Assembly: GCF_903815225.1 (NCBI RefSeq)
Contig: NZ_LR813084.1
Location: forward strand, 4,134,501 to 4,198,500
Direction: 5' to 3'
DNA from: Delftia tsuruhatensis
GTDB lineage: Bacteria > Pseudomonadota > Gammaproteobacteria > Burkholderiales > Burkholderiaceae_C
DNA: 64,000 bases
Part shown: positions 8,272-16,977 of the stretch, piece by piece
Position numbering within the stretch: position 1 is the stretch's first letter
How the letters are laid out: every line of letters starts with the position of its first letter
Position numbers and translations under genes: made by a program
Notes under the pieces: model-generated
Databases searched by the model: none
Seen by the model: only the letters and a program-made list of their open reading frames with translations
What the model was told of the DNA's origin: nothing

Positions 8272-9113
8272 ATCCGGATCAGTACGTCCAAGACAAGGCC
8301 GCCGCCTCGGGCAGCAGCTTTTACTACGCCTTCCTCTTCCTGCCGCGCGAACGCCGTGCCGCCATCACAGCCTTCTATGCCTTCTGCCGCGAAGTGGACG
8401 ACGTGGTGGACGAAGTCTCCGACCCCGGCGTTGCCGCCACCAAGCTCGGCTGGTGGCAGAACGAAGTGCACCAGGCCTTTGCAGGCAAGCCATCGCATCC
8501 CGTGATGCGGGCGCTCATGCCGCACGCACCGGTCTACGGCATCGAGGAGCGCCACCTGCAGGCCGTGATCGACGGCTGCCGCATGGACCTGGAGCAGACC
8601 CGCTACCTGGACTTCCCGGGCCTGGCGCGCTACTGCCACCTTGTGGCCGGCGTGGTAGGCGAGGTGGCCGCGCGCATCTTCGGCCAGACCCAGGAAGAGA
8701 CCACGGCCTACGCCCACAAGATGGGCCTGGCCTTCCAGCTGACCAACATCATCCGCGACGTGGGCGAGGACGCCATGCGTGGCCGCATCTACCTGCCCAT
8801 CAGCGAACTGCAGCAGTTCGACGTCAAGGCCCACGAGATCACCAAGCGCGAGTACTCGGACCGCTTCACCGCGCTGATGCGCTTCCAGGCCGAGCGCGCC
8901 CACCGCCTCTACGACGAGGCCCTGGCCCTGCTGCCCGCGGCCGACCGCCGCGCGCAAAAGCCCGGCCTCATGATGGCCAGCATCTACCGCACCCTGCTGC
9001 GCGAGATCGAGGCCGACGACTTCCGCGTGCTGCACCAGCGCATCAGCCTGCCGCCGCTGCGCAAGCTCTGGCTGGCCTGGAAGATGCAGGCACTGGGACG
9101 CATGGCGCGGTGA
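8268..9113 (+). CDS. hpnD: presqualene diphosphate synthase HpnD
   Basis: A 281-residue squalene/phytoene synthase family protein. It condenses two farnesyl diphosphates to presqualene diphosphate. The two metal-binding motifs are clear: FCREVDDVVDEV (about residues 41-52) and TNIIRDVGEDAMRGRIYLP (about residues 163-181), with the YHLVAGVVGEVAARIFG-type segment between them. The ATG at 8268 overlaps the hpnC stop (ATGA), and its own stop overlaps the hpnE GTG, so the three genes are coupled. Confidence 0.95.
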   Translation: MNPDQYVQDKAAASGSSFYYAFLFLPRERRAAITAFYAFCREVDDVVDEVSDPGVAATKLGWWQNEVHQAFAGKPSHPVMRALMPHAPVYGIEERHLQAVIDGCRMDLEQTRYLDFPGLARYCHLVAGVVGEVAARIFGQTQEETTAYAHKMGLAFQLTNIIRDVGEDAMRGRIYLPISELQQFDVKAHEITKREYSDRFTALMRFQAERAHRLYDEALALLPAADRRAQKPGLMMASIYRTLLREIEADDFRVLHQRISLPPLRKLWLAWKMQALGRMAR

Positions 9114-10483
9114 GCAGAGAGCGCGCCAAAGACAAGCCGCATGCCGCCATCATCGGCGGCGGCTGGGCCGGCTTTGCGGCCGCCCTGACGCTGGCGCGCA
9201 GCGGCTGGCACATCACCCTGCACGAGGCCGCCCGCGAGCCCGGTGGCCGTGCGCGCGGCATGGACCTGGACACGCCACAGGGCCTGCTGCGCGTGGACAA
9301 CGGCCAGCACATCCTCATCGGTGCGTACACCGAAAGCCTGCGCCTCATGCGCGAGGTGGGCGTGGACCCTGAACAGGCCCTGCACCGCCAGCCCATGGCC
9401 CTGCCCTATATCGATGGCAGTGGCCTGCGCTTTCCCGACTGGCCTGCGCCGCTGGATGCGCTGGCCGGCATTGCCACCGCACGCGGCTGGAGCCTGGCCG
9501 AGCGCGCAGCCCTGCTGGCGCGCGCCGTGCGCTGGCGGCTGGCGGGCTTTCGCTGCGCGGCCGAAGCCACGGTGGCCGACCTCTGCACAGGCCTGCCGCA
9601 GCGCCTGGTCGGCGAGTTCATCGACCCGCTGTGCATCTCGGCGCTCAACACACCCATTCACCTGGCCAGCGGCACCGTGTTCCTGCGTGTGCTGCGCGAT
9701 GCGCTGTTCAGCGGCCGTGGCGGCTCGCACTTTCTCGTGCCGCGCAGCGACCTCGGCCGCCTGTTTCCGGCACCGGCCGCGCAATGGCTGCAAGAGCGCG
9801 GCCACGCCGTGCGCCTGGGCAGCCGCGTGGCCGAACTGCAGCCCCAGGGACCGCACTGGACGCTGGGCGCAGCCCAGGGCGAAGACGCGCCCTTCGACGC
9901 CGTGCTGCTGGCCTGCCCCGCACCCGAAGCAGCGCGCCTGGCACTGACCGCCGCCGAGCACGACAGCCTGCCTGCGCGCGACGGCATTGCCCTGCAGCGC
10001 TGGGCACAGCTGGCCCAGGACCTGCAGCACCGTCCCATTGCCACCGTCTATGCACAGACCCTTGACGCCTCGCACACCTTGCCACCGGGGGAACCCTGGC
10101 TGGCGCTGCGCGCCACGCCCGATGCGCCTGCGCAGTTCGTCTTCGACCGGGGACAGTTGGGGGGACCGCAGGGCCTGATGGCCTTCGTCATCAGCGACAG
10201 CGCATCGGACCGCGACACCCTGCAGGCCCAGGTACTGGCCCAGGCACAGGCCCAGCTGGGCTGGGACGACCTGATCCCGCTGCGCACCGTGATCGACAAG
10301 CGCGCCACCTTCGCCTGCCTGCCGCAGCTGCAGCGGCCCGACATGGAGTTGGGCCACGGCCTGTGGGCCTGCGGCGACCATGTGGACGGACCGTATCCGG
10401 CCACCATCGAAGGCGCCGTGCGCAGCGGCCTGCAGGCGGCCGAGGCCATCGGCCAGGCCCTGGGTGCCGAGGGAAAAGCCTGA
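9110..10483 (+). CDS. hpnE: hydroxysqualene dehydroxylase HpnE
   Basis: A 457-residue FAD-dependent amine-oxidase-fold protein that reduces hydroxysqualene to squalene, the last step of the HpnCDE route. The dinucleotide-binding motif AAIIGGGWAGFAAALTLA lies near residues 12-29 and the second FAD contact GLWACGDHVDGPYPATIEGA near the C-terminus. The start is the GTG at 9110, which overlaps the hpnD stop (GTGA). No squalene-hopene cyclase follows, so the fate of the squalene is decided elsewhere in the genome. Confidence 0.94.
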   Translation: MSRERAKDKPHAAIIGGGWAGFAAALTLARSGWHITLHEAAREPGGRARGMDLDTPQGLLRVDNGQHILIGAYTESLRLMREVGVDPEQALHRQPMALPYIDGSGLRFPDWPAPLDALAGIATARGWSLAERAALLARAVRWRLAGFRCAAEATVADLCTGLPQRLVGEFIDPLCISALNTPIHLASGTVFLRVLRDALFSGRGGSHFLVPRSDLGRLFPAPAAQWLQERGHAVRLGSRVAELQPQGPHWTLGAAQGEDAPFDAVLLACPAPEAARLALTAAEHDSLPARDGIALQRWAQLAQDLQHRPIATVYAQTLDASHTLPPGEPWLALRATPDAPAQFVFDRGQLGGPQGLMAFVISDSASDRDTLQAQVLAQAQAQLGWDDLIPLRTVIDKRATFACLPQLQRPDMELGHGLWACGDHVDGPYPATIEGAVRSGLQAAEAIGQALGAEGKA

Positions 10484-10608
10484 CCCCCGGGTATCTCCGT
10501 AGCCTGCGGGCCCCGGTTTGACAGCAGATTGACAGCCGCCGGCGCCACCATCGCTGGCGCCGCATCTGCTGCGGCCCATCCACTACAACGATAGCCAGGA
10601 GACCAGAC

Positions 10609-11628
10609 ATGCCTTCGCGCGACTTTCTTCACCACGCAGACCTGCCCCCGCTCGGCCGCCGCCAATTGCTGGCCGGCACGGGAGCCATGGCCCTGTCTGG
10701 CCTGCTGCCTGCGGCTGCGCTGGCGCAGGATGCCTGGCCCACACGGCCCATCCGCTTCGTCGTGCCCTTCGCGCCCGGCGGAAGCTCCGAGATCGTGGCA
10801 CGCTCCACGGCCGCCGAGCTGTCCAAGACCCTGGGCCAGAACGTCTTCGTGGACAACAAGCCCGGCGCGGCCGGCAACATCGCCATGCAGGAAGTGGCGC
10901 GCGCCGATGACCAGAGCACGGTCATCCTGGGCCACATCGGCACGCTGGCCGTCAACCCCTACATCTTCGACAAGCTGCCCTACGACGCCAACAAGGACTT
11001 CCAGCCCGTCAGCCTGCTGGCCAAGGTGCCCAGCCTGTACGTGGTCCACCCCGATGTGCCGGTCAAGAACCTGCGCGAACTCATCGCCTACGCCAGGAAG
11101 AAGCCGGGCCAGCTCAGCTACGGCTCGGCCGGCAATGGCAGCGCCGGGCACCTGGCCTTCGAGTACCTGAAGATGACGGCCGAGATCTTCATGCTGCACG
11201 TGCCCTATCGCGGCACGGGCCCCATGATGACCGACCTGATGTCGGGCCGCCTGGACGCTGCCTCGGTCGGCGCCGCCGCCCTGCTGCCCTTCATCAAGGC
11301 CGGCAAGGTGCGCTGCATCGCCACGGGATCGACCCAGCGCCTGCCCCAGCTGCCCGACGTGCCCACCGTGGCCGAGCAGGGCTTCCCGGGCTTCGAGATG
11401 ACGCAGTGGTACGGCATGCTCGCCCCCTCCAGCATGACCCGGTCGCATGTGGACAAGCTGGCCACGGAATGCGCCAAGGCCGTCAAGGCCCCCGATTCGC
11501 TCAAGCGCCTGCAGGGCGACGCGGCCGAGCCCATCGGCAGCACGCCCCAGCAGTTCGCGCAGTTCATTGCCTCCGAGCAGGCACGCTGGCAGAAAGTGCT
11601 CAAGCGCGCCCAGGTCAAGCCGGACTGA
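10609..11628 (+). CDS. Bug/TctC-family periplasmic binding protein
   Basis: A 339-residue solute-binding protein of the tripartite tricarboxylate transporter family. The N-terminus has a twin-arginine-like signal (LGRRQLLAGTGAMALSG) and a cleavage site after AALAQ. The mature part shows family signatures: RPIRFVVPFAPGGSSEIVAR, VFVDNKPGAAGNIA, HVPYRGTGPMMTDLMSGR and a C-terminal E-P-IGSTP-QF. AGGAGA precedes the ATG. No TctA/TctB genes are near, which is usual for Bug orphans. It is convergent with the GntR gene 15 bp away and probably belongs to the same regulon. Confidence 0.92.
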   Translation: MPSRDFLHHADLPPLGRRQLLAGTGAMALSGLLPAAALAQDAWPTRPIRFVVPFAPGGSSEIVARSTAAELSKTLGQNVFVDNKPGAAGNIAMQEVARADDQSTVILGHIGTLAVNPYIFDKLPYDANKDFQPVSLLAKVPSLYVVHPDVPVKNLRELIAYARKKPGQLSYGSAGNGSAGHLAFEYLKMTAEIFMLHVPYRGTGPMMTDLMSGRLDAASVGAAALLPFIKAGKVRCIATGSTQRLPQLPDVPTVAEQGFPGFEMTQWYGMLAPSSMTRSHVDKLATECAKAVKAPDSLKRLQGDAAEPIGSTPQQFAQFIASEQARWQKVLKRAQVKPD

Positions 11629-11643
11629 GCCCAGGCTCCGGCA

Positions 11644-12327
11644 TCAACTGGCCGGGCCAGCTTTCTCGGCCATGGCGCGCAACACGCCCTGGCTGGCCTT
11701 TTGCACATGCTCGGCGCTCAGGCGCGCGGCCTGGTCCGCGTCGCCCTGCTCGATCGCCGCCACGATGGCGTCCAGCTCCGCCAGCGTCTGCGGCAGGCGC
11801 CCGGGCTGGGACATGGAGATGCGCCGCAGCACCGTCACGCGGTTGTTCAGCTGGCGCAGCATCTGGCCGGCCACCAGGTTGCCGCAGCCCTCGATCAGGA
11901 TGTCGTAGAACTGGTTCTTGATCGCCAGCAGCGCCACCTTGTCGCCCGCCACCCCGGGCACGGCCAACTCCCCCAGCTTGGCACGCAGCGCCGCGCGCTG
12001 CGCGTCCGAGGCATGCAGCGCAAAGCCCCGGCTGGCCAGGCCCTCCAGGCTGGCCCGCACCTCGTAGATATCGCGCACTTCCTGCACCGAGATGTCCGTG
12101 ACCTCGGGGCCACGGTGCGGAACGATGGTGATCAGCCCCTCGGCCTGCAGGTGCTGCAGCGACTCGCGCAAGCAGGAACGGCTCACATCCAGGCTCTCGC
12201 ACAGCTCGCGCTCGGACAGCTTCTGCCCGGGCGCAAACACGCCATCGAGGATGGCCGTGCGCAGGGTCTGCGTCGTGCGCTGGCGCAGCGACGTTTCTTC
12301 GCGGGGGACACGCAGCATCTGGTTCAT
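11644..12327 (-). CDS. GntR-family regulator, FadR/FCD subfamily
   Basis: A 227-residue regulator. The winged helix (LRTAILDGVFAPGQKLSERELCESLDVSRSCLRESLQHLQAEGLI, residues 20-65) carries the GntR signature. The C-terminal FCD domain (EVRASLEGLASRGFALH...) contains the usual metal- or ligand-binding helices. It is divergent from the decarboxylase/dehydrogenase/Bug operon at 12495. A perfect palindrome lies between them at 12425-12439, so local control is likely, with a carboxylic-acid ligand as the usual effector type. The ATG at 12327 was chosen; the open frame extends upstream through the promoter region. Confidence 0.92.
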   Translation of the reverse strand: MNQMLRVPREETSLRQRTTQTLRTAILDGVFAPGQKLSERELCESLDVSRSCLRESLQHLQAEGLITIVPHRGPEVTDISVQEVRDIYEVRASLEGLASRGFALHASDAQRAALRAKLGELAVPGVAGDKVALLAIKNQFYDILIEGCGNLVAGQMLRQLNNRVTVLRRISMSQPGRLPQTLAELDAIVAAIEQGDADQAARLSAEHVQKASQGVLRAMAEKAGPAS

Positions 12328-12424
12328 GGGACGAATCCTACCTGCCAATCCAGGGGCCGGACGGACTGACGGATTGTCATACACACACCTGATCCGGCAG
12401 GCAATACAGATTTTCATCAAGTCG

Positions 12425-12439
12425 GATTGTCTGACAATC
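12425..12439. promoter_or_regulatory. probable FCD-type GntR operator
   Basis: GATTGTC-T-GACAATC is a perfect 15-bp palindrome matching the TTGTC-N-GACAA form of FCD-subfamily operators. A half-site GATTGTC recurs at 12372-12378. Both lie in the divergent intergenic region between the GntR gene and the 12495 operon. Confidence 0.7.
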
Positions 12440-12494
12440 TGATTAAATCCACTCCATCGACAGATTCCTTTACAACCTTCCATCAGGAGTTTTC

Positions 12495-12893
12495 ATGACC
12501 CGTGCCTACGCCCCCAAGAACCCCGCCCTCTTCGACCAGGGCCTGTCCACCCGCCGCGAGGTACTGGGCGCCGAGTATGTCGATGCGTCCATCCAGAACG
12601 CCACGGACTTCAACATCGACATGCAGGAACTGGTCACCCAGTACTGCTGGGGTGATGTCTGGAACCGCCCGGGCCTGGACCGCAGGACGCGCTCCTTCCT
12701 GAACCTGGCCATGATCACGGCGCTCAACCGCCCCCATGAACTCAAGCTGCATGTGCGCGGCGCCATCAACAACGGCCTGAGCAAGGACGAGATCAAGGAG
12801 GTCTTCCTGCAGACCGCCATCTACTGCGGCGTGCCCGCCGCCATCGACTCCTTCCGCGTCGCATCGGAAGTGTTCAAGGAAATGAACATCTGA
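12495..12893 (+). CDS. carboxymuconolactone decarboxylase-family protein
   Basis: A 132-residue AhpD/CMD-fold protein similar to gamma-carboxymuconolactone decarboxylase (PcaC). The family region runs through WGDVWNRPGLDRRTRSFLNLAMITALNRPHELKLHVRGAINNGLSKDEIKEVFLQTAIYCGVPAA. The start has CAGGAG upstream. It is first in an operon with a dehydrogenase and a Bug protein, so it probably acts on a ring-cleavage or lactone intermediate. It is not next to protocatechuate genes, so the exact substrate is open. Confidence 0.9.
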   Translation: MTRAYAPKNPALFDQGLSTRREVLGAEYVDASIQNATDFNIDMQELVTQYCWGDVWNRPGLDRRTRSFLNLAMITALNRPHELKLHVRGAINNGLSKDEIKEVFLQTAIYCGVPAAIDSFRVASEVFKEMNI

Positions 12894-12903
12894 GGCACGC
12901 AGC

Positions 12904-13767
12904 ATGACCTCCATCGGATTCATAGGCCTCGGGATGATGGGCCAGCCCATGGCCCACCTGCTGCACGCAGCAGGATACACCCTGGTCATCAGGGACGCCG
13001 TACCCGCCGCCGCCGCGCGCTTCGCCAGCGCGCATGAGGGCGTGTCCGTGGCATCCGGCGCCGCCGACTTCGCCGCCTGCAGCGTGGTCTTCACCATGCT
13101 GCCCGACTCCCGCATCGTCGATGCCGTGGTGGGCGAACTGGCCCCGCACCTGCAGCCCGGCGCCTGCGTCATCGACATGAGCTCGGCCGACCCCAATCGC
13201 ACGCGGGCGCTGGCCGGCCTGCTGGGCGAGCGCGGCATAGGGCTGCTGGATGCGCCGGTCTCCGGCGGCGTCAAGCGCGCCATTGCGGGCACGCTGTCCA
13301 TCATGGTCGGTGGCGATGCGGACCTGCTCGCCCAGCACCTGCCGCTGCTGCAGCGCATGGGCCAGGCCATCACCCATGTCGGCCCCGTGGGCGCGGGCCA
13401 TGCGCTCAAGGCGCTGAACAACTATGTCTCGGCAGCGGCCCTGATCGCCACGGCCGAGGCCATCCACGCGGGCGCGGCCTTCGGCATTGCGCCGGCCACC
13501 ATCGTGGACGTGATCAATGCCTCCACCGGCAAGAACAACACCACCGAAAACAAGGCGCACCAGTTCATGCTGAACGGTGCCTTCGACTCGGGCTTCTCGC
13601 TGGCGCTGCAGGCCAAGGACGTGGGCATCGCCCTGTCGCTGGGCCAGGCCATGGGTACGCCCATGGAACTGGGCCGCCAGGTCAGCGCCATGGCCAGCGA
13701 AGCCTCGCGAATCCTGGGACCGGCGGCCGACCATACCGAGCTGTACCGCTTCGTGGCCCCGGCCTGA
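12904..13767 (+). CDS. 3-hydroxyisobutyrate dehydrogenase-like NAD(P) oxidoreductase
   Basis: A 287-residue beta-hydroxyacid dehydrogenase. The Rossmann motif is IGFIGLGMMGQPMA at residues 4-17, the substrate loop DAPVSGGVKRA is near residue 118, and the catalytic lysine lies in GAGHALKALNNYVSAA near residue 170. It follows the decarboxylase by 10 bp. Family members oxidise 3-hydroxyisobutyrate, tartronate semialdehyde or related acids; the operon setting suggests a short hydroxy acid of an aromatic or branched pathway. Substrate unproven. Confidence 0.9.
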   Translation: MTSIGFIGLGMMGQPMAHLLHAAGYTLVIRDAVPAAAARFASAHEGVSVASGAADFAACSVVFTMLPDSRIVDAVVGELAPHLQPGACVIDMSSADPNRTRALAGLLGERGIGLLDAPVSGGVKRAIAGTLSIMVGGDADLLAQHLPLLQRMGQAITHVGPVGAGHALKALNNYVSAAALIATAEAIHAGAAFGIAPATIVDVINASTGKNNTTENKAHQFMLNGAFDSGFSLALQAKDVGIALSLGQAMGTPMELGRQVSAMASEASRILGPAADHTELYRFVAPA

Positions 13768-13845
13768 GCCCGTCCCACGCCTTCCTCTGTCAGACCGGCC
13801 GCCAAGAGCCGGTGGCCTTCCTTCGCGCCTTCAGGAGACACATCC

Positions 13846-14829
13846 ATGCGCCCCTTGCACCACCTTCCTCTCGCCCGGACAGTGCTCGCCACCGCGCTGG
13901 CCACGGCAGGACTCGCCGTCCAGGCATTTCCCGGCAAGCCCGTCACCATCGTCGTGCCCTACGCGGCCGGCGGCTCCACCGACGTGCTGGCACGCGTGTT
14001 GGCCGAGGCCATGACCCGCGACCTGGGCCAGCAGGTCATTGTCGAGAACGTCGGCGGCGCCGGCGGCACCATAGGCACCAGCCGCGTCACGCGCGCCCAG
14101 GCCGACGGCCACACCCTGCTGTTGCACAACATGGGCATCGCGACGGCGCCCGCGCTCTACAGCAAGCTCGCCTTCGATGTGCGCCGCGACCTGGAGCCCA
14201 TCGCCCTGGCCGGCGACGTGCCCATGATCCTCGTACACAGCAAAGGCTTCGCGCCCGCCACGCTGGCGGACTTCATCGCCCACATGAAGGGCAAACCGGG
14301 TGAAGTGCGCTTCTCGCATGCCGGTGTAGGCGCCACCTCCCACCTGTGCGCCATGCTGCTGCTGCAGACCACCTCCACCGAAGCCACTCTGGTGCCCTAC
14401 CGCGGCACGGGCCCGGCCCTGCAGGACCTGGTGGCAGGCAATGTCGATGTGATCTGCGACCAGCCCGTGGCCACCGGCCCGCACATACAGGCGGGCATGC
14501 TCAAGGGCTACGCCGTCGCCACGCGCGAACGCCTGCCCTCCCTGCCCGATGTGCCCACCTTCGCGCAGGCCGGCCAGCCCGGCTTCGAGCTTGCCGTATG
14601 GCACGGCCTCTACGCCCCGCGAGGCACGCCCCAGGCCGTCATCGAACGCCTCAACAAATCCCTGCGCACCGCCCTGTCCGAGCCCGCCCTGGTCAAGCGC
14701 TTCACCGACATGAGCGTCATCATCCCGCCCGCAGACCGCCTCACCCCCGACGCCCTGCGCCAGCACACCGCCGCCGAAATCAAGCGCTGGGACCCGGTGA
14801 TCAAGGCTGCGGGGGCCAAGGCCGAGTAA
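13846..14829 (+). CDS. Bug/TctC-family periplasmic binding protein
   Basis: A 327-residue secreted solute-binding protein with a signal peptide ending near AGLAVQA and the family motifs KPVTIVVPYAAGGSTDVLAR, IVENVGGAGGTIGTSRV and LVPYRGTGPALQDLVAGNVDVICD. It is third in the 12495 operon, 78 bp after the dehydrogenase, and preceded by AGGAGA. It probably captures the substrate that this operon degrades. Confidence 0.92.
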   Translation: MRPLHHLPLARTVLATALATAGLAVQAFPGKPVTIVVPYAAGGSTDVLARVLAEAMTRDLGQQVIVENVGGAGGTIGTSRVTRAQADGHTLLLHNMGIATAPALYSKLAFDVRRDLEPIALAGDVPMILVHSKGFAPATLADFIAHMKGKPGEVRFSHAGVGATSHLCAMLLLQTTSTEATLVPYRGTGPALQDLVAGNVDVICDQPVATGPHIQAGMLKGYAVATRERLPSLPDVPTFAQAGQPGFELAVWHGLYAPRGTPQAVIERLNKSLRTALSEPALVKRFTDMSVIIPPADRLTPDALRQHTAAEIKRWDPVIKAAGAKAE

Positions 14830-14931
14830 GCACCGGAACGAGAAGAGGGGCACTATTGAAAGCGGCGTCAAAAACTGGCGCGCCCCCAAGGCCAGGGACA
14901 CCAAGCAAGGGCCGCCCCGCCGCAAGGGTGT

Positions 14932-14984
14932 CGTCCCCCTCCCGAAGAGAGAGGGGGAAGCCGCGAAGCGGCTCAGGGGGAGTG
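14932..14984. repeat. REP-like intergenic hairpin element
   Basis: CCCCCTCCC and a later GAGGGGG pair around GAAGAGA. They are followed by GCCGC-GAA-GCGGC and a second GGGGGAG. This composite hairpin resembles short intergenic repeats common in Comamonadaceae genomes (recollection, not searched). It sits between convergent genes and may act as a terminator. Confidence 0.45.
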
Positions 14985-14998
14985 GACTACCTCTCGGA

Positions 14999-15211
14999 CT
15001 ACCTCTCCATCCACCACTGGATGACGATCTTGGCCACGTAGCCCACGAAGCCCACGCCCAGGCCCAGGAAGATCACGAAGGTGCCGAACTTTCCCGCCTT
15101 GGACTGGCGCGCCAGCTGCAGGATGATGAACACCATGAAGAGGATGAAGGCCCCCACGCCATAGGTGAGGAAGAAATGGGCGATCTGTTCTTCTGTATAC
15201 CCGAATATCAC
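14999..15211 (-). CDS. DUF2788-family small membrane protein
   Basis: A 70-residue protein with two membrane helices (about residues 12-33 and 44-63) and a short Lys/Gly-rich cytoplasmic loop. It looks like a DUF2788-family protein, of unknown function. The start is a GTG. It is last of three - strand genes after the HAD phosphatase and DUF2189 genes. Confidence 0.72.
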   Translation of the reverse strand: MIFGYTEEQIAHFFLTYGVGAFILFMVFIILQLARQSKAGKFGTFVIFLGLGVGFVGYVAKIVIQWWMER

Positions 15212-15267
15212 GACAACACCGTCCTACATCCTCCCCTGCAGGCCCAGCCGGTCCGGGCCCGCCCGGC

Positions 15268-16095
15268 TCAACGCGCCGGGAAGGCCGACGCATCGACCAG
15301 ATCGCGGTACGCGTGCCAGCTCGCGTGCCCCAGCAGGGGCATCACGGCCACCAGTCCCAGCAGCCAGCTGCCCAGGCCCAGCAGGGTCAACAACACAATG
15401 AGGGCGGCCCACAGTGCCAGAGGCACAGGGTTGGCCAGCACGGCCAACCAACTGGTCAGCACGGCCTGGCGCACCGTCACCCGCCTGTCCAGCATCAGCG
15501 GCATGGCCACCACGCTGGACGCAAAAATGGGCGCTGCCAGAAAACTGCCCAGCGCCAGCCATACCGCAAACAACTGCCCGTCGCGGGCCAGCACCACGTG
15601 CTGCACGAAATCCATCGGCGTGGCCACGCGCACCGGCGACATCACCGTGATCAGCGAGGCCGACACCAGCACCCAGCCCGTGGCCGCCAGCGACAGCAGC
15701 AGTCCGAACTGCACCAGGCACCAGTAGCCGCCCCGCCCCTCCTGCGCATGGCAGCTTTGCCAGCGCGTCCAGGTGCTGCGCACCAGGGACAGGTCGGCCC
15801 GCTCGCCGCGCTCCAGCGCGCGGCTGATCGCGTAGAGGCTGGTCGCCACGACGGGGCCGACGATCAGGAACCCCGACAAGGCCCCGGCCATCAGCCAGAA
15901 GCGATTGTGCCCCAGCGTCAAGATCAAAAACCCGATCAAGGTCAAGACCAGGCCATGCGCCAGGCTCAGCCAGGGCGCCCTTGCCATGTCGCGCGCGCCG
16001 CGCGCCAGCCAGCTCAGGGGGTGTTTCCAGCCGATGCTGCGCACGGCGGGGAGGACGGGGGGGTGGAAGAAAGCTGTGCTGTGGCTGGTGGGCAT
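15268..16095 (-). CDS. BPSS1780/DUF2189-family membrane protein
   Basis: A 275-residue integral membrane protein with about six hydrophobic helices. The N-terminus (RSIGWKHPLSWLARGARDMARAPWLSLAHGL) is typical of the BPSS1780/DUF2189 family found in Burkholderiales. Function unknown. It starts 20 bp after the HAD gene and is probably cotranscribed with it and with DUF2788. Confidence 0.78.
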   Translation of the reverse strand: MPTSHSTAFFHPPVLPAVRSIGWKHPLSWLARGARDMARAPWLSLAHGLVLTLIGFLILTLGHNRFWLMAGALSGFLIVGPVVATSLYAISRALERGERADLSLVRSTWTRWQSCHAQEGRGGYWCLVQFGLLLSLAATGWVLVSASLITVMSPVRVATPMDFVQHVVLARDGQLFAVWLALGSFLAAPIFASSVVAMPLMLDRRVTVRQAVLTSWLAVLANPVPLALWAALIVLLTLLGLGSWLLGLVAVMPLLGHASWHAYRDLVDASAFPAR

Positions 16096-16115
16096 GGCGG
16101 CTTTGGCGTGCAGGG

Positions 16116-16886
16116 TCAGCTGTCAGCCAGCCCCTGGCACAACTGCGCGAGGCTGGCCACCGTGACGTGGGGCGCGGGCCCCTCGTGAGGCCATGCTACC
16201 CCCGTGCGGTTGAGCCAGACTGCGTGCATACCCGCATCCATGGCGCCCAGCGCATCGAGCCGCGCGTCGTCGCCGATGTGCAGCACATCCTGGGGCGCCA
16301 CGCCCGCGGCGGCGGCGGCCGCGTGGAAGAAGCGCGTGTCCGGCTTGGCCATGCCGGCCTTGGTGGCGCTCAGCGCCGCGTGGAAATGCTCGCCGATGCC
16401 CACCACATGCACGCTGGCGTTGCCGTTGCTCAGCGCCACCACGGGCCAGCGCGCGGCCAGGAACTGCAGGGCGGGCAGCGCGTCCTCGTACAGGTCCACG
16501 CGCTGGCGCTCGGCGAAGAAGATGTCGAAGGCCGTTTCCGCCAGGCCGCCATCGTCGCCATTGCGCTGCAGCGCCAGGCGGATGGACTCGCGGCGCAGGC
16601 CGCTGAGGTCGTGGGCCAGGTCCGGCCGGTCGCGCTCGACCTGCACGCGGATGGCGCGCACGGCGGCCACGTCGCGCAGTGCCGTGGCCGTGGCCGGCGC
16701 ATGGGCATGCAGCCAGTCCAGCAGCACCTGCTCAGCGCGCGAGATGGCCGGCCACACGGGCCACAGCGTGTCGTCCAGGTCGATGGAGATGGCACGGATA
16801 CGGCCATCGCGGCGCAGTTGCCGCAGCGCGGCCAGTGCGGATTCGGGAGAGGATGCGGCGAGGGGGGCGGTGGTGGCTTGGGACAT
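16116..16886 (-). CDS. HAD-superfamily hydrolase
   Basis: A 256-residue HAD-IA phosphatase-like protein. Motif I is SIDLDDTLWPVW (about residues 31-42), motif II VALSNGN, motif III lysine in GMAKPDTRFFH and motif IV HIGDDARLDALGAMDAGM. The ATG at 16886 removes an unlikely 63-residue upstream extension. It is divergent from hemH across 91 bp. The substrate is unknown. Confidence 0.9.
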   Translation of the reverse strand: MSQATTAPLAASSPESALAALRQLRRDGRIRAISIDLDDTLWPVWPAISRAEQVLLDWLHAHAPATATALRDVAAVRAIRVQVERDRPDLAHDLSGLRRESIRLALQRNGDDGGLAETAFDIFFAERQRVDLYEDALPALQFLAARWPVVALSNGNASVHVVGIGEHFHAALSATKAGMAKPDTRFFHAAAAAAGVAPQDVLHIGDDARLDALGAMDAGMHAVWLNRTGVAWPHEGPAPHVTVASLAQLCQGLADS

Positions 16887-16977
16887 GCTTGGAGCATAGC
16901 GAAACGCCCGCTCGCAGGCTGCCGCCGGGTCATCCGACTCGCATGACTGGCGGTCCCGTCCTGCCACAATCGCACCT

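Noticed and set aside
10540..10562. CGGCGCCA/TGGCGCCG hairpin as an hpnE terminator
   Set aside because: No T-tract follows and it lies close to the next promoter region; not distinctive in this GC content.
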